A stretch of DNA of 64,000 nucleotides from Lelliottia nimipressuralis (GCF_004402045.1 NZ_SOMG01000014.1:220795-284794), one strand, 5' to 3'. Shown: positions 9,398 through 19,925, numbered from the stretch's first letter. Notes: generated by a model from the letters alone, not told the origin. Program-made: numbers and translations.

Positions 9398-10093
9398 TCA
9401 CTGGCCGTAATAGGCATTCGCCCCGTGCTTGCGCAGGTAATGTTTGTCGAGCAGTTCCTGCTGCATAACCGGTAACTGCGGTGCCAGCTGGCGCGAGAAC
9501 AGGCCCATGTACGCGCACTCTTCCAGCACGACGGCATTGTGGACCGCATCGGCAGCATCTTTACCCCAGGCGAACGGGCCGTGGGAGTGAACCAGAACCG
9601 CCGGGATCTGCATTGGACTGAGATCGCGCTCCTCAAAGGTTTTAATGATCACTTCACCCGTCTGGTATTCGTACTCCCCTGCAATTTCGGCCGTGGTCAT
9701 CAGGCGCGTGCAGGGAATTGGCCCGTAGAAATAGTCGGCGTGCGTTGTGCCCCACGCCGGTAAATCCAGCCCCGCCTGCGACCAGATGGTGGCGTGGCGG
9801 GAATGGGTGTGTACGATGCCGCCAATCTCTGGATAACGGCGATACAGCGCAAGATGGGTCGGCGTGTCTGACGAGGGCTTTTTGCTACCTTCGACCACCT
9901 CACCAGTGGCGATATTCACCACCACCATATCCTTTGCTGTCATCACCTCGTATTCCACGCCGGAGGGCTTGATGACCATCATGCCGCTTTCCCGGTCGAC
10001 CGCGCTGACGTTTCCCCAGGTAAACGTCACCAGCTGGTGGGCAGGCAGCGCCAGGTTTGCCGCCAGCACCTCGTCTTTGAGTTTTTCTAACAT
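9398..10093 (-). CDS. sgbE: SgbE, L-ribulose-5-phosphate 4-epimerase
   Basis: Converts L-ribulose-5-P to D-xylulose-5-P, the last step of ascorbate/ketogulonate breakdown before the pentose-phosphate pathway. The 231 residues carry the class II aldolase-like zinc and catalytic set at AraD numbering: D76, H95 and H97 in HTH, D120, H171 in HSHGPF, and a tyrosine near 229. Last gene of the operon; its start overlaps the end of sgbU by 7 nt. AraD and UlaF are paralogues with the same residues; the name rests on the sgbU/sgbH/lyxK context. The neighbouring arabinofuranosidase module could also make use of this activity. Confidence 0.92.
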   Translation of the reverse strand: MLEKLKDEVLAANLALPAHQLVTFTWGNVSAVDRESGMMVIKPSGVEYEVMTAKDMVVVNIATGEVVEGSKKPSSDTPTHLALYRRYPEIGGIVHTHSRHATIWSQAGLDLPAWGTTHADYFYGPIPCTRLMTTAEIAGEYEYQTGEVIIKTFEERDLSPMQIPAVLVHSHGPFAWGKDAADAVHNAVVLEECAYMGLFSRQLAPQLPVMQQELLDKHYLRKHGANAYYGQ

Positions 10094-10947
10094 GCCATGC
10101 CTCCTTCCTGCATACGGGCTTCAATCCAGCGGCGCGCCTGGATAATCTCCAGCACCGGCTCTTTTGCTTTTTCAGTCCACATTTCAATCAGAAATGCGCC
10201 GCGATAGTTCAGCTGATTGAGCGTGTTAAACACGCCAACAAAATCGACGCAGCCTTCGCCAAACGGCACATCGCGGAACTGGCCGGGGCTTTGCTCGGTC
10301 ACGGGTTGGGTATCTTTCAGGTGGATCGCAGCGATGCGGTCAATACCCAGTGTCAGCTCGGCAGCCACATCGTTGCCCCATGCGCTCAGGTTGCCGACGT
10401 CCGGGTAAACGCTGAACCACGGCGAGGCGAGCATGTCGTCCCATTTTTTCCATTTGCTGATGGAGTTCATAAACGCGGTGTCCATGATCTCCACCGCCAG
10501 CATCACCTGTGCGGCAGCGGCTTGCTCTACGGCCCACGCCAGCCCTTCGGCAAAGCGCTGCTGCGTGCCCTCGTCGTGCTCTTCGTAGTACACGTCATAA
10601 CCCGCAAGCTGGATGGTGCGAATGCCTAAGTCACGCGCCAGCTTAATGGCCTTCGTCATGATTTCTCGGGCCCGTTCGCGCACGGTTTCATCGCGGCTGC
10701 CAAATGGGAAGCGACGGTGGGCAGACAAACACATGGAGGGGATCGCCACGCCGGTCTCCAGCATCGCTTCCACCAGCGAGGCGCGCTGCGTGGTGCTCCA
10801 CTCAAGGCGCGATAATCGTTCGTCGGTCTCGTCGACGGACATCTCAACAAAATCGAACCCGCAGCTTTTCGCCAGAACCAGGCGCTCGGGCCAGGAGAGA
10901 TCTTTCGGCAGCGCTTTTTCGTAGATACCTAACGGATGCTGACGCAT
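10087..10947 (-). CDS. sgbU: SgbU, L-ribulose-5-phosphate (L-xylulose-5-P) 3-epimerase
   Basis: Converts L-xylulose-5-P to L-ribulose-5-P. The 286-residue protein has the xylose-isomerase-like TIM-barrel fold of the UlaE family, with metal-ligand segments such as [25 protein letters not shown] and FLIEMWTE near residues 155-255. It sits between sgbH and sgbE with 2-nt spacing and a 7-nt overlap, so it is translated within the operon. UlaE is the close paralogue; context favours SgbU. Confidence 0.9.
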   Translation of the reverse strand: MRQHPLGIYEKALPKDLSWPERLVLAKSCGFDFVEMSVDETDERLSRLEWSTTQRASLVEAMLETGVAIPSMCLSAHRRFPFGSRDETVRERAREIMTKAIKLARDLGIRTIQLAGYDVYYEEHDEGTQQRFAEGLAWAVEQAAAAQVMLAVEIMDTAFMNSISKWKKWDDMLASPWFSVYPDVGNLSAWGNDVAAELTLGIDRIAAIHLKDTQPVTEQSPGQFRDVPFGEGCVDFVGVFNTLNQLNYRGAFLIEMWTEKAKEPVLEIIQARRWIEARMQEGGMAC

Positions 10948-10949
10948 GA

Positions 10950-11603
10950 TTACGCTCCCCAGATGTCGCAGATTTGTGAGTGGAATGCCTGTGCCACCTG
11001 CGGTGGATTAGCGGCGCCTGCCAGCGCGCGTCCTGCAATGAAGGCTTTAACGTTGATCTGCTTAAACAGCGGCAGGTCGGCAGGGGTGATACCGCCGGTA
11101 ACCGAGAGCTGCAAACCGATGTCGGAGAGCGCCCTCATTTTCGCGAGATCAGCTTCACCCCACTGCTGTCCGCTGGCCTGCGCGTCGCGACCGCGGTGGT
11201 AGATAGCCTGCTTCACGCCGACGCGATGCCACGCGCGCGCGTCGTCCAGCGTCCAGTTGCCAAACAGCTCCATCTGGATTTCTCCCCCGCAGCGCAGTGC
11301 GACCTCGTGGCCTCGCTCAACGGTTGCCAGCGGGGCGGCGCAGATGATGGTCATCCAGTTCGCGCCCGCGCCAAACGCCTGCTCAGCCAGCGTTTCTCCG
11401 GCATCGGCGACTTTCCAGTCCGCCACGATGATTTTATCCGGGCACTGTTCGCGCAGGGCGCGTACGGCGCTCAGCCCTTCGGTCAGGCACAAAATGGTGC
11501 CCGCTTCGACGATATCGACGTGATCTGAAAGCGTCGCAACATCGCGCTGCGCGTCCTGAAGTGAAGTGTGGTCGAGCGCCAGCTGCAGTAATGGTCGGCT
11601 CAT
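10950..11603 (-). CDS. sgbH: SgbH, 3-keto-L-gulonate-6-phosphate decarboxylase
   Basis: Mg-dependent decarboxylase making L-xylulose-5-P from 3-keto-L-gulonate-6-P. The 217 residues belong to the orotidine-decarboxylase suprafamily, with the family's catalytic residues in place: D11, E33, and D62, K64 and D67 within [10 protein letters not shown]. It overlaps lyxK by 4 nt upstream. UlaD is the paralogue; the SgbH name follows context. Confidence 0.92.
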   Translation of the reverse strand: MSRPLLQLALDHTSLQDAQRDVATLSDHVDIVEAGTILCLTEGLSAVRALREQCPDKIIVADWKVADAGETLAEQAFGAGANWMTIICAAPLATVERGHEVALRCGGEIQMELFGNWTLDDARAWHRVGVKQAIYHRGRDAQASGQQWGEADLAKMRALSDIGLQLSVTGGITPADLPLFKQINVKAFIAGRALAGAANPPQVAQAFHSQICDIWGA

Positions 11604-13105
11604 AGGTCGTACTCCTTAATTTGGGCGTGGTAACCCTGTAATGCTGAAATCAGTAACTGGTAGCGGTGATATTTGCGCTGGTAGGCCGCATGGGCGTGCA
11701 TGTCGGGTTCGATGACCCGGATGTCATGTTTAAGCGCGCGCTGCGCGGAGTGGAAGTCGGTGAAAACGCCGGTGCCCACCATCGCAGCCAGCGCCGCGCC
11801 GGAACATCCCGTCTCTTCCACCTGCGGCAGTTCAATGGCCAGCCCGCTGACGTCTGCGAGCATTTGCATCCATACATCCGAATGGGTGGGGCCACCCGTC
11901 ACGCGCAGGGCGTGTACGTGGGTAAAGCGTTCAAGCATGCGGTTGAGGTGGGTCAGGTGGCTAAACACCACACCCTCGTAAACCGCCTGGAGCATGTGCG
12001 CACGAGTGTGTAGCGCCTGCATGCCGTAGAAACCGCTGGTCATCTCCAGCCCGGCGTTGCTGCCGTAGAGGAACGGCAGGAAGAGCAGATCGCTTTCGGC
12101 CTTCGGCAGGCTGGCCACGGCGCGGTTGATTTCGTCGAACGGCATATCGCCCCACTGCGCGGTCAGCCATTCAAGGTTGCCGGACGAGGTCGGGCTGGCT
12201 TCGTGAACAATGTACTGCTGTGGGTGAACGTAACGCCCATACACATAGGGAAACGGTTCGTTGTCCCGAAGCGCATTGGCAATCCCGCTGGTGACGGCCC
12301 AGGTGCCCATCACGGCGTTCAGCGTATGTTCGTCGTGCAGTCCGGCACAGATCGCGGTGGAAACCACATCAAACAGTCCGCCAACGACAGGAGTTCCCGC
12401 CGCGAGACCAGTAAGTGCGGCTGCCTGAGCGGTGATTTCCCCGCAAATTTCTGCTGAACCGACAATCGGCGGCAGGGCGCCGTCAATTTCGCTGATACCG
12501 AGCCAGCGCGTGAGCTGGGGATCGTACTGCCCGGTATTCATGTTGTAGAGATTGGACTCGGAGATGTTGCTCTCCTCGCAACCTTTCACGCCGGTCAGAC
12601 ACCAGCGCAGATAGTCGTGTGCCATCATCACGCAGCCAATGTGCTGATACCGCTGCGGCTCGTTCTCTTTGACCCAGCGCAGAAGCGAGGCCGGATGCCC
12701 GGTCCACAGCGTCTGGCGCGTGTGCGGGTAGAGTTTTTCGGGGATGCCGTCCTGCTGCCAGCGCTGCACAATGTCCAGTGCCCGGCGGTCAGAGGAGAGG
12801 ATGGCGTTGCCCAGCGGTTGGTCCTGTTTATCGAGCAGAAACAGTCCCTTGCCCTGTGCAGAAATACCGACACCTTTGATCTGTTTTCCGTTTACCCCTG
12901 AATTTTTGAGCAGCAAGGCAACGGTCGCGTGACAGTACTGCCATAGCTGATGCATATCCCGCTCGGCATAGCCTGCTCGAGGGCTGAGCGTGGCAACGGA
13001 GCGGCGTTCGATACTGACTTCTTTGCCCTGGCTGTTGTACAAACCGGCTTTCAGATAAGTACCGCCACAATCGATACCCAGCCAGAAAGGCTCTTTTTCA
13101 CTCAT
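11600..13105 (-). CDS. lyxK: LyxK, L-xylulose / 3-keto-L-gulonate kinase
   Basis: FGGY-family sugar kinase of 501 residues (E. coli form about 498). Phosphorylates L-xylulose and, in this pathway, 3-keto-L-gulonate for SgbH. The N-terminal phosphate-binding loop (GIDCGGTYLKAGLYN), the central VGGLFDV segment with the catalytic aspartate, and the C-terminal RVTGGPTHSDVWMQMLADVSG motif are visible. The 4-nt overlap with sgbH indicates translational coupling. Start 13105 follows a GAAGAAG-type site. Confidence 0.92.
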   Translation of the reverse strand: MSEKEPFWLGIDCGGTYLKAGLYNSQGKEVSIERRSVATLSPRAGYAERDMHQLWQYCHATVALLLKNSGVNGKQIKGVGISAQGKGLFLLDKQDQPLGNAILSSDRRALDIVQRWQQDGIPEKLYPHTRQTLWTGHPASLLRWVKENEPQRYQHIGCVMMAHDYLRWCLTGVKGCEESNISESNLYNMNTGQYDPQLTRWLGISEIDGALPPIVGSAEICGEITAQAAALTGLAAGTPVVGGLFDVVSTAICAGLHDEHTLNAVMGTWAVTSGIANALRDNEPFPYVYGRYVHPQQYIVHEASPTSSGNLEWLTAQWGDMPFDEINRAVASLPKAESDLLFLPFLYGSNAGLEMTSGFYGMQALHTRAHMLQAVYEGVVFSHLTHLNRMLERFTHVHALRVTGGPTHSDVWMQMLADVSGLAIELPQVEETGCSGAALAAMVGTGVFTDFHSAQRALKHDIRVIEPDMHAHAAYQRKYHRYQLLISALQGYHAQIKEYDL

Positions 13106-13121
13106 CTTCTTCTCGCTTAAT

Positions 13122-13154
13122 TGCCGGGCGGCGCTTCGCTTACCCGGCCTACGG
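13122..13154. repeat. REP-like element between yiaX2 and lyxK
   Basis: A 33-bp imperfect palindrome running from tgccgggcggcgctt to tacccggcctac, of the same family as the copies near 29.8, 37.6, 47.0 and 57.9 kb. It lies in the gap between the carrier gene and lyxK, where REP units often stabilise the upstream message. Confidence 0.7.
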
Positions 13155-13181
13155 TTTGGTTTAGTGGGTTAGTTGAGGGCA

Positions 13182-14501
13182 TCAGGCCGCACGTTTATGT
13201 GGGGTCACCGTGGGATTGGGCTCTGCGCCGGCATCGCATTTCGCCGGCAACAGCAGGGCCAGCAGCGATGCCAGTGCCAGAGAGATCGCCAGGCAGTAAA
13301 CGCCCGCATCTTTGCTGTACAGGGTGATCAGCACGCCCACGGCATACGGACCACAGAACCCACCGAGGTTCCCCAGAGCGTTGATCACGCCACGCGCACC
13401 GCCCGCCATTTCGGCGCTGAACAGACGCGCCGGAATGGTCCAGAACACGCCCGCAGCGGATTGCAGGAAGAAGCCGCAGCCCACCAGTGCGGCATAGGCC
13501 AGCCAGGTGTTTGCTTTCAGCGCCACGGAAAGGAACATGCAGAGCGCGAAGCCAATCAGCGGCAGGGAGACAAACAGCTTGCGCTTGCCGGTGCGGTCAG
13601 AGAGCGTAGAGAACAGGAACATGCCCGCAATGGCACCGATGTAGGGCAGAATAGCGAGCATTCCCACCTGGCCGATGCTGGTGTGCGTCAGCTCCTTCAG
13701 AATGGTGGGCAGCCAAAGGGTGTAACCGTAAATCCCGGTCTGATAGAAGAAGTTCAGGGCGATCAGCTGCCACATGGTTTTGTCAGACAGCACCGCGCTG
13801 AGCGAGGCATTTTTCACCTCTTTTCCGGCGATGGCCTGCTGTTCCGCCGCCAGCGTTTGCACCAGATAGTTTTTCTCGGCGTCTGTTATCCAGCGGGCTT
13901 CCTGCGGACGGTCGTAAACGGTGAACGCCCACAGTACCAGCACCACGACGGACATCAGACCCTCAATAATGAACAGCCAGCGCCAGTCGAGTGCGGTAAT
14001 AATCCAGCCTGACAGCGGAGCCGTGATGATCCCGGCGATGGGCACAAACATGATCACAATCGCGTTGGCGCGACCGCGCTCGGCGTCCGGGAACCAGTTA
14101 CTGATCATCGTGAGCACAACGGGCAACATCCCGCCTTCCGCCACGCCGAGTAAGAAGCGCAGCACCAGAAGCTGATACTGGTTAGTTACTAGCCCGGTCA
14201 GAACCGAGATCACCGCCCAGGCGACCAGTGACCAGCCGATAAACTTCTTGCCGCTGCCGTGCACGGCAATCTTGCCGCCGGGGACCTGCAGAAACAGATA
14301 GCCGATAAAGAATATCCCGCCTGCCAGGCCTGCCATGGTGGCGGAAATACCCAGCTCTTCATCCATGCCACCCGGCATCGCAAACGCGATATTCACGCGG
14401 TCCATATACGAAATAATGCAGGCGATAAGAATGGGAGGAATGATTCTTAGCCAGCGCTGACGCGGAATATCCGCATGTAGAGCTTGAGTAGACGTATTCA
14501 T
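13182..14501 (-). CDS. yiaX2: MFS anion:cation symporter, YiaX2-like ketogulonate/ascorbate-derivative carrier
   Basis: Inner-membrane carrier of 439 residues with about 12 membrane segments, ACS family (YMDRVNIAFAMPGG in helix 1, then GGIFFIGYLFLQVPGG). It replaces the K-12 TRAP transporter yiaMNO at the same operon position. Klebsiella has the arrangement yiaKLX1X2PQRS, where yiaX2 encodes the permease; the name follows that. The substrate, probably an ascorbate oxidation product such as 2,3-diketo-L-gulonate, is inferred from context. GAGAG upstream of the ATG at 14501. Confidence 0.8.
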   Translation of the reverse strand: MNTSTQALHADIPRQRWLRIIPPILIACIISYMDRVNIAFAMPGGMDEELGISATMAGLAGGIFFIGYLFLQVPGGKIAVHGSGKKFIGWSLVAWAVISVLTGLVTNQYQLLVLRFLLGVAEGGMLPVVLTMISNWFPDAERGRANAIVIMFVPIAGIITAPLSGWIITALDWRWLFIIEGLMSVVVLVLWAFTVYDRPQEARWITDAEKNYLVQTLAAEQQAIAGKEVKNASLSAVLSDKTMWQLIALNFFYQTGIYGYTLWLPTILKELTHTSIGQVGMLAILPYIGAIAGMFLFSTLSDRTGKRKLFVSLPLIGFALCMFLSVALKANTWLAYAALVGCGFFLQSAAGVFWTIPARLFSAEMAGGARGVINALGNLGGFCGPYAVGVLITLYSKDAGVYCLAISLALASLLALLLPAKCDAGAEPNPTVTPHKRAA

Positions 14502-14546
14502 ATTTAATCTCTCAGTGTAGGTAACCGGAATACGATTTTTTAATTG

Positions 14547-15473
14547 TTATTGTGTTGCTTTTTTCATGGCGCTAATGCCGTCGCGCAAAATAGCAATGCG
14601 ATGGTTGACGTCAGCATTAGCATTTATTTCCAGTAACTTAATACCGGAGAATTTCAATGTTGCGGCGTTCGCCGCAGTAAACAGTGCTTTTACGTGTTCA
14701 GTAGACATCAAACTGTCGGCGCAGAACGAAGAAAACGGCGCGTGCAGATCCTGCCATTCTCCGTACGCGCCCAGGGTGGTCGTACCCGAGAACATCAAGG
14801 CTCCCAGTTTCCCGGCATCGAGCGCGGCCTGAACATGGTCAAGCGGAAGGGTCGTATTACGGCCTTCGATGGCCGAGCGCGCCCAGTTGATACAAACGCT
14901 GATGTCCGTTCCTTTCACCACCTCCAGCACTTGCGCCAGGGGCAGGAAGCCTTTACGCGGCGCGGGTCCCGTCATGGCGTCGCAGTGTTCCAGCACAAGA
15001 TCGCAGGACCAGTCCCAGCCCGCGATTTCACGGATGGAACGGGCGAACGCCTCGGTAGCCTGCTCAACTGAAGCATTGCCCGCCTGCGGTGCTGCCTGCA
15101 TTTCCAGGGCGATCACTTTGCCGGGAAAACGGGCGTTAACCGCACTAATCTTTTGATGCAGATGGCGGTAATATTCAACGCATGCTTTACGCTGTTCTTC
15201 GTCAGCAGACGCCAGGCCAAACGCGCCGTGAGTGCCGCGGCGGCGCATGGTTTCCATTACCGCGGTGACGACGATTTGCCAGTCCCCAGGCGTATGACGG
15301 AACAACCATTCATCACCAAACGGATGGAGGTTTTCCAGGCAAGGTTGTTCCAGCCCTCTGATGTTGGGCGTGTCGGAAAGTTCCCGCCAGAAGGTTTGTT
15401 CTTCTTGTTCCCCTTTCTGGTGAAACGAGGGTGCGCAGGGGTACGCACCAATAATAAAACCGGTGTTGGTCAT
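14547..15473 (-). CDS. yiaX1: YiaX1, DUF4862-family protein of the ascorbate operon
   Basis: Soluble protein of 308 residues with no signal peptide. Segments such as [22 protein letters not shown] and [10 protein letters not shown] suggest a TIM-barrel, sugar-phosphate isomerase-like fold with conserved acidic and histidine residues, but the reaction is not known to me. It lies between yiaL and yiaX2, as in the Klebsiella yia operon, and is absent from the K-12 operon. A role in opening or isomerising an ascorbate-derived intermediate is speculative. Confidence 0.75.
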   Translation of the reverse strand: MTNTGFIIGAYPCAPSFHQKGEQEEQTFWRELSDTPNIRGLEQPCLENLHPFGDEWLFRHTPGDWQIVVTAVMETMRRRGTHGAFGLASADEEQRKACVEYYRHLHQKISAVNARFPGKVIALEMQAAPQAGNASVEQATEAFARSIREIAGWDWSCDLVLEHCDAMTGPAPRKGFLPLAQVLEVVKGTDISVCINWARSAIEGRNTTLPLDHVQAALDAGKLGALMFSGTTTLGAYGEWQDLHAPFSSFCADSLMSTEHVKALFTAANAATLKFSGIKLLEINANADVNHRIAILRDGISAMKKATQ

Positions 15474-15499
15474 TTCGCGTTCCTGTATTTTTCAGAAAA

Positions 15500-15970
<471 letters not shown>

Positions 15971-15977
15971 CTACTCC

Positions 15978-16976
15978 TTACAGAGACTGGATTTTCGCCC
16001 ACACGCTGTCGTCTACCGTGATGCCGTTGCGGCGGTTCTCTTCAAGCAAACGGGTGAACTCATGCCCCGGCAGACGAACGGCGACATTTTCATCAGCGCG
16101 TTCGGCGGTGGTGATGAAGTCCATGATGCGCTGCAGTTTGGCATCGCGGGTCGGACCGTCGATCAGGCGATCGACCTCGATGGCGATAAAGATCTGAGAC
16201 ACGCCGTATTCGTCACTGTTGTCCTGCGTCACTTCCGCGACGGAAGAGCCGTTGGAGAGCAGGGTGGCGATCATGTCGAGCACGATGGATAAGCCTGAAC
16301 CTTTCCAGTAACCCATTGGCAGAATCCGGCGGTTTTTCTCAATCACGCCGGGCTCTCGGGTGTGATTACCCTCGTCGTCAAAGCCGCCATCTACCGGCAA
16401 CTCGCGCCCGGCAAGGCGATTCACTTCCAGCATGCCGTAAGAGAACATCGACATCGACATATCGACCATGGTGATCGGGCTGGAGGGAATGGCAACGATC
16501 AGCGGGTTCGTGCCGATGCAGCATTCTTTTGATCCCCACGCGGGCATAACGGCAATGGAGTTGGTCCAGCAAATGCCGATGTAGCCCTTCTCCGCCGCCT
16601 GCCAGCCGTAGCTGCCGCCGCGCATCCAGTGGTTAGCGTTACGCAGTGCCACCAGACCAATGCCGTGATCGGATGCCAGCTCAGTGGCGCGATCCATCAT
16701 CTTTTTCGCCGTCAGGTTGCCGATTGAGCGCTGGGCGTCCCACTGTTCGATAGCCCCTAATGTCGTCACCCGTTTGGGCTGGGCGTCGGGAATGATGTCG
16801 CCAGCGTCAAGCTGCTGAATAAAACGCGGGAAGCGGTTGACGCCGTGTGAATAGACGCCGGATTCCGTGGTGCGGGCAAACATTTCCGCGCAGGCGTCTG
16901 CGGTATCCGCGTTGACACCGCGATCGAGAAGAACCCGATTGAACGCCGCTTTTAACTCTTCGAAGGTCACTTTCAT
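15978..16976 (-). CDS. dlgD: DlgD (YiaK), 2,3-diketo-L-gulonate reductase
   Basis: NADH-dependent reductase of the LDH2/MDH2 (Ldh2-like) family, 332 residues. It reduces 2,3-diketo-L-gulonate, an ascorbate breakdown product, to 3-keto-L-gulonate for LyxK. The catalytic histidine is H44 in [10 protein letters not shown], and the NAD-loop segments [15 protein letters not shown] and [16 protein letters not shown] are typical. First gene of the operon dlgD-yiaL-yiaX1-yiaX2-lyxK-sgbH-sgbU-sgbE, divergent from its likely repressor yiaJ. Confidence 0.93.
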   Translation of the reverse strand: MKVTFEELKAAFNRVLLDRGVNADTADACAEMFARTTESGVYSHGVNRFPRFIQQLDAGDIIPDAQPKRVTTLGAIEQWDAQRSIGNLTAKKMMDRATELASDHGIGLVALRNANHWMRGGSYGWQAAEKGYIGICWTNSIAVMPAWGSKECCIGTNPLIVAIPSSPITMVDMSMSMFSYGMLEVNRLAGRELPVDGGFDDEGNHTREPGVIEKNRRILPMGYWKGSGLSIVLDMIATLLSNGSSVAEVTQDNSDEYGVSQIFIAIEVDRLIDGPTRDAKLQRIMDFITTAERADENVAVRLPGHEFTRLLEENRRNGITVDDSVWAKIQSL

Positions 16977-17040
16977 CCCTGTTCTCCTGTTTTTTTAAGG
17001 GCAAGTGCGAGTGCTTTTTTATCGCTAAATTTCACTATGC

Positions 17041-17053
17041 GAAATCTGATTTC
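17041..17053. promoter_or_regulatory. Candidate YiaJ operator between dlgD and yiaJ
   Basis: GAAATC-T-GATTTC is a 13-bp palindrome in the 224-bp divergent gap, flanked by further TTTCA and GAAAT elements (17028-17060). IclR-type repressors bind dyads of this size. The adjacent AT-rich DNA (17055-17130) would carry the promoters. Assignment to YiaJ is inference. Confidence 0.4.
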
Positions 17054-17200
17054 AAATATAGCGATCAAATTTTGCCAGATCAACGACATTCATGTTTTTC
17101 AAAATCGATTAAAATCAAATGGTTGTGTTTTTTCTGTTGAGATCGTGAACTGAACCACACTTTGCGCTACCATCAGGGCGCGATAAAAAGGAGCCATTTA

Positions 17201-18019
17201 ATGAGCATGAAAGAGAGCGAAATGACGCAAGAAAAAGAGAGGCCAGCAGGTAGCCAGAGCTTGTTTCGCGGCCTGATGCTGATTGAGATCCTCAGTAACT
17301 ATCCGAACGGGTGTCCGCTTGCGCATTTATCGGAACTTGCGGGGCTGAATAAGAGCACCGTGCACCGGCTGTTGCAGGGGTTGCAGTCGTGTGGGTACGT
17401 TACGCCAGCACCCGCGGCGGGTAGCTATCGGCTGACTACTAAATTTATCGCCGTCGGGCAAAAGGCGCTGTCCTCGCTCAATATCATCCACGTGGCGGCG
17501 CCGCACCTTGAAGCGCTGAATATTGCCACTGGCGAGACGGTGAACTTTTCCAGCCGGGAAGACGACCACGCCATCCTGATTTATAAGCTTGAACCGACAA
17601 CCGGTATGCTGCGCACGCGTGCTTATATCGGTCAGCATATGCCGCTGTACTGCTCTGCGATGGGCAAGATCTACATGGCGTTTGGTCATCAGGATTATGT
17701 GACGAGCTACTGGGAAAGCCATCAGGAACAAATCCAACCTTTGACGCGCAACACCATCACTGAACTGAGTGCCATGTACGATGAGCTGGCGGAAATTCGC
17801 GATCGCAGCATGGCGATGGATAAAGAAGAGAACGAGCTGGGCGTCTCCTGTATTGCCGTGCCGGTGTTTGATATCCACGGCCGCGTCCCGTATGCGATTT
17901 CTATTTCGCTTTCGACGTCGCGCATGAAGCAGGTGGGTGAGAAGAACTTACTCAAGCCGCTGCGCGAAACGGCAGAGGCTATCTCAAGAGAGCTGGGTTT
18001 TAACGTGCGCGAGGCATAA
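17201..18019 (+). CDS. yiaJ: YiaJ, IclR-family repressor of the yia operon
   Basis: Repressor of 272 residues: winged HTH at about residues 25-80 (LAHLSELAGLNKSTVHRLLQG), then the IclR effector domain. The ATG at 17201 has AAAAAGGAG upstream and gives a length close to that of E. coli YiaJ; the frame is open back to 17162 without a good start. It is divergent from dlgD, as in K-12, where it represses the yia operon; ascorbate-derived compounds relieve repression in Klebsiella. ysaA starts 3 nt after its stop, suggesting cotranscription. Confidence 0.93.
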   Translation: MSMKESEMTQEKERPAGSQSLFRGLMLIEILSNYPNGCPLAHLSELAGLNKSTVHRLLQGLQSCGYVTPAPAAGSYRLTTKFIAVGQKALSSLNIIHVAAPHLEALNIATGETVNFSSREDDHAILIYKLEPTTGMLRTRAYIGQHMPLYCSAMGKIYMAFGHQDYVTSYWESHQEQIQPLTRNTITELSAMYDELAEIRDRSMAMDKEENELGVSCIAVPVFDIHGRVPYAISISLSTSRMKQVGEKNLLKPLRETAEAISRELGFNVREA

Positions 18020-18022
18020 CAC

Positions 18023-18478
18023 ATGAACCGATTTATCATGGCGGATGCGGAAAAATGCATCGGGTGCCGCACCTGCGAAGCGGCCTGTGCGGTGTCGCAT
18101 CAGGACGCCGTCTCCGCAAATGCCTTTATGCCCCGCCTTCGGGTGGTGAAGGGCGGTTCATACACCACGGCAGTGGGTTGTCATCAGTGCGAGGACGCGC
18201 CGTGTGCCAACATCTGCCCAACCCATGCTATTCGCCGCACTGCAGGAGCCTGGCTCGTTGAGCAGACGCGCTGTATTGGGTGCAAAAGCTGTATGGTGGC
18301 GTGTCCGTTTGGGGCGATGCAGGTTCGGCTGGAGGGAAACAGGGCGCAAGCGGTGAAATGTGATTTGTGCATGCATCGCGAAGGCGGACCGGCCTGTGTG
18401 GAAGCCTGTCCAACCCACGCGTTGCGCTGTGTTGATCCCGCCAGATTACGCGCCGAGCGGCAACGTCATCTGGCGTAA
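18023..18478 (+). CDS. ysaA: YsaA, 4Fe-4S ferredoxin-type protein (HycB-like)
   Basis: Soluble electron-transfer protein of 151 residues with 16 cysteines arranged for four [4Fe-4S] clusters (CIGCRTCEAAC, CHQCEDAPCANIC, CIGCKSCMVAC, CDLCMHREGGPAC). This is the HycB/HydN/DmsB layout. No partner oxidoreductase gene is adjacent, so the redox partner is unknown. It follows yiaJ by 3 nt and converges on avtA, as in K-12. Confidence 0.85.
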   Translation: MNRFIMADAEKCIGCRTCEAACAVSHQDAVSANAFMPRLRVVKGGSYTTAVGCHQCEDAPCANICPTHAIRRTAGAWLVEQTRCIGCKSCMVACPFGAMQVRLEGNRAQAVKCDLCMHREGGPACVEACPTHALRCVDPARLRAERQRHLA

Positions 18479-18482
18479 GGTT

Positions 18483-19739
18483 TTACTGACCGTCTTCGCG
18501 CCAGGCTTTCTCAATTTCTTCAGCCAGAATTTTGACACCCGCTTCGATTTTTTCCGGATCGGGCACGTAGTTCATGCGCATGCACTGGTGCGTATGCGGC
18601 CACGGCTTATCCAGACCCGGGAAGAAGTAGTCGCCCGGCACCATCAGCACGCCGCGCTTTTTCAGGCGCTGGTAAAGCAGTTCGGTGGTGATAGGCAAAT
18701 CCTTAAACCACAGCCACAGGAAAATCGCCCCTTCAGGTTTGTGGATCAGGCAGCGTTCTTCCGGTAAGTAGCGGCGAAGTGTCGCAATCGTCTCCTGAAC
18801 GCGCTGGTAATAGAACGGTTTGATCACCTCATTGGACAGACGCAGCAGATCGTTGCGTTTGATCATTTCGCACATCATCGCCGGGCCAATGCCGCCCGGT
18901 GAAAGGCTGATAATGCCGTTCATGTTGGTAATGGCGGTAATGATTTTCTCATTGGCGATGATGATGCCGCAGCGGCTTCCCGGCAGGCCCAGCTTGGAGA
19001 GGCTCATGCACAGGACAATGTTCGGGTTCCACAGCGGGCGTGCTTCGCTGAAGATAATGCCCGGGAACGGCACGCCGTAGGCGTTATCGATCACCAGCGG
19101 AATGCCGTGCTGATTCGCCAGCGCATCCAGCTTCATCAGTTCGTCGTCGGTGATCACGTTGCCCGTTGGGTTCGTCGGGCGTGATACGCAGATCATGCCT
19201 GTCTCTTCACCAATATGCAGGTGTTCAAAATCGACGTGATATTTGAACTGGCCTTCCGGCAGCAGCTCAATGTTCGGGCGCGCGGAGACAAACAGGTCCT
19301 CTTCCAGGCCCGAATCGGCATAGCCGATATACTCCGGGGCCAGCGGGAACAGCACTTTTTTGGTGGTGCCGTCGGCGCGACGTCCGGCGAACAGATTAAA
19401 CAAGTAGAAAAATGCGCTCTGGCTGCCGTTTGTCAGTGCAATATTCTGTGGTTCGATATCCCAGCCCAGCTCTTTACGCAGCATTTCGGCGAGGAGTGCC
19501 AGCAGTTCGGTTTTACCCTGCGGGCCGTCGTAATTGCAAAGCGCATCGGTTGCTTTGCCGCTTTCCAGCATCTGAGCGAGCAGGGTCTGGAAATAGGTAT
19601 TCATCTCCGGGATTTGAGCCGGGTTTCCGCCGCCGAGCATGATTGCGCCTGGTGTGCGCAGCCCGTCGTTGAGGTCCTCCATCAGGCGAGTAATGCCTGA
19701 ATGGCGGGTAAATTTGTCGCCGAAAAGTGAAAACGTCAT
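18483..19739 (-). CDS. avtA: AvtA, valine-pyruvate aminotransferase
   Basis: PLP-dependent transaminase C in cytosolic alanine/valine metabolism: alanine plus 2-oxoisovalerate gives pyruvate plus valine. The 418-residue length matches E. coli when started at 19739 (MTFSLFGDK); an in-frame start at 19805 is possible but adds residues absent from the family. The PLP lysine is K249 in CMSLSKLGLPGSR, with N219 and Y221 in VIDNAYG nearby and the phosphate-binding SRCG segment following. Convergent with ysaA, 4 nt apart. Confidence 0.94.
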   Translation of the reverse strand: MTFSLFGDKFTRHSGITRLMEDLNDGLRTPGAIMLGGGNPAQIPEMNTYFQTLLAQMLESGKATDALCNYDGPQGKTELLALLAEMLRKELGWDIEPQNIALTNGSQSAFFYLFNLFAGRRADGTTKKVLFPLAPEYIGYADSGLEEDLFVSARPNIELLPEGQFKYHVDFEHLHIGEETGMICVSRPTNPTGNVITDDELMKLDALANQHGIPLVIDNAYGVPFPGIIFSEARPLWNPNIVLCMSLSKLGLPGSRCGIIIANEKIITAITNMNGIISLSPGGIGPAMMCEMIKRNDLLRLSNEVIKPFYYQRVQETIATLRRYLPEERCLIHKPEGAIFLWLWFKDLPITTELLYQRLKKRGVLMVPGDYFFPGLDKPWPHTHQCMRMNYVPDPEKIEAGVKILAEEIEKAWREDGQ

Positions 19740-19880
19740 AGCAGGTGATCTGTCGGGCTGATTTTGAAAGTGGGTAACCATAACGCTAGCACCGTGTTGG
19801 TGCAAATCGGGTGATGTGGTCGGATTTGTTGTTTTATAGGGTGGGTTTGGATTTTTTTAGTGAATAGTTCTGGGAATTTG

Positions 19881-19925
19881 CTCTCACCCTAACCCTCTCC
19901 TTGTCGGAGAGGGAACTGGAGTGAG
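19881..19925. repeat. Dispersed palindromic repeat (copy 2), between malS and avtA
   Basis: CTCACCC then CCCTCTCC-N5-GGAGAGGG (19893-19913) and a GGAGTGAG tail: the same element as at 4944 with a broken loop. It lies just beyond the malS stop and could act as its transcript end. Confidence 0.6.

Noticed and set aside
13173..14012. A 279-residue plus-strand frame across the yiaX2 carrier
   Set aside because: Antisense of a well-supported membrane protein; its composition reflects the complementary strand of hydrophobic codons.
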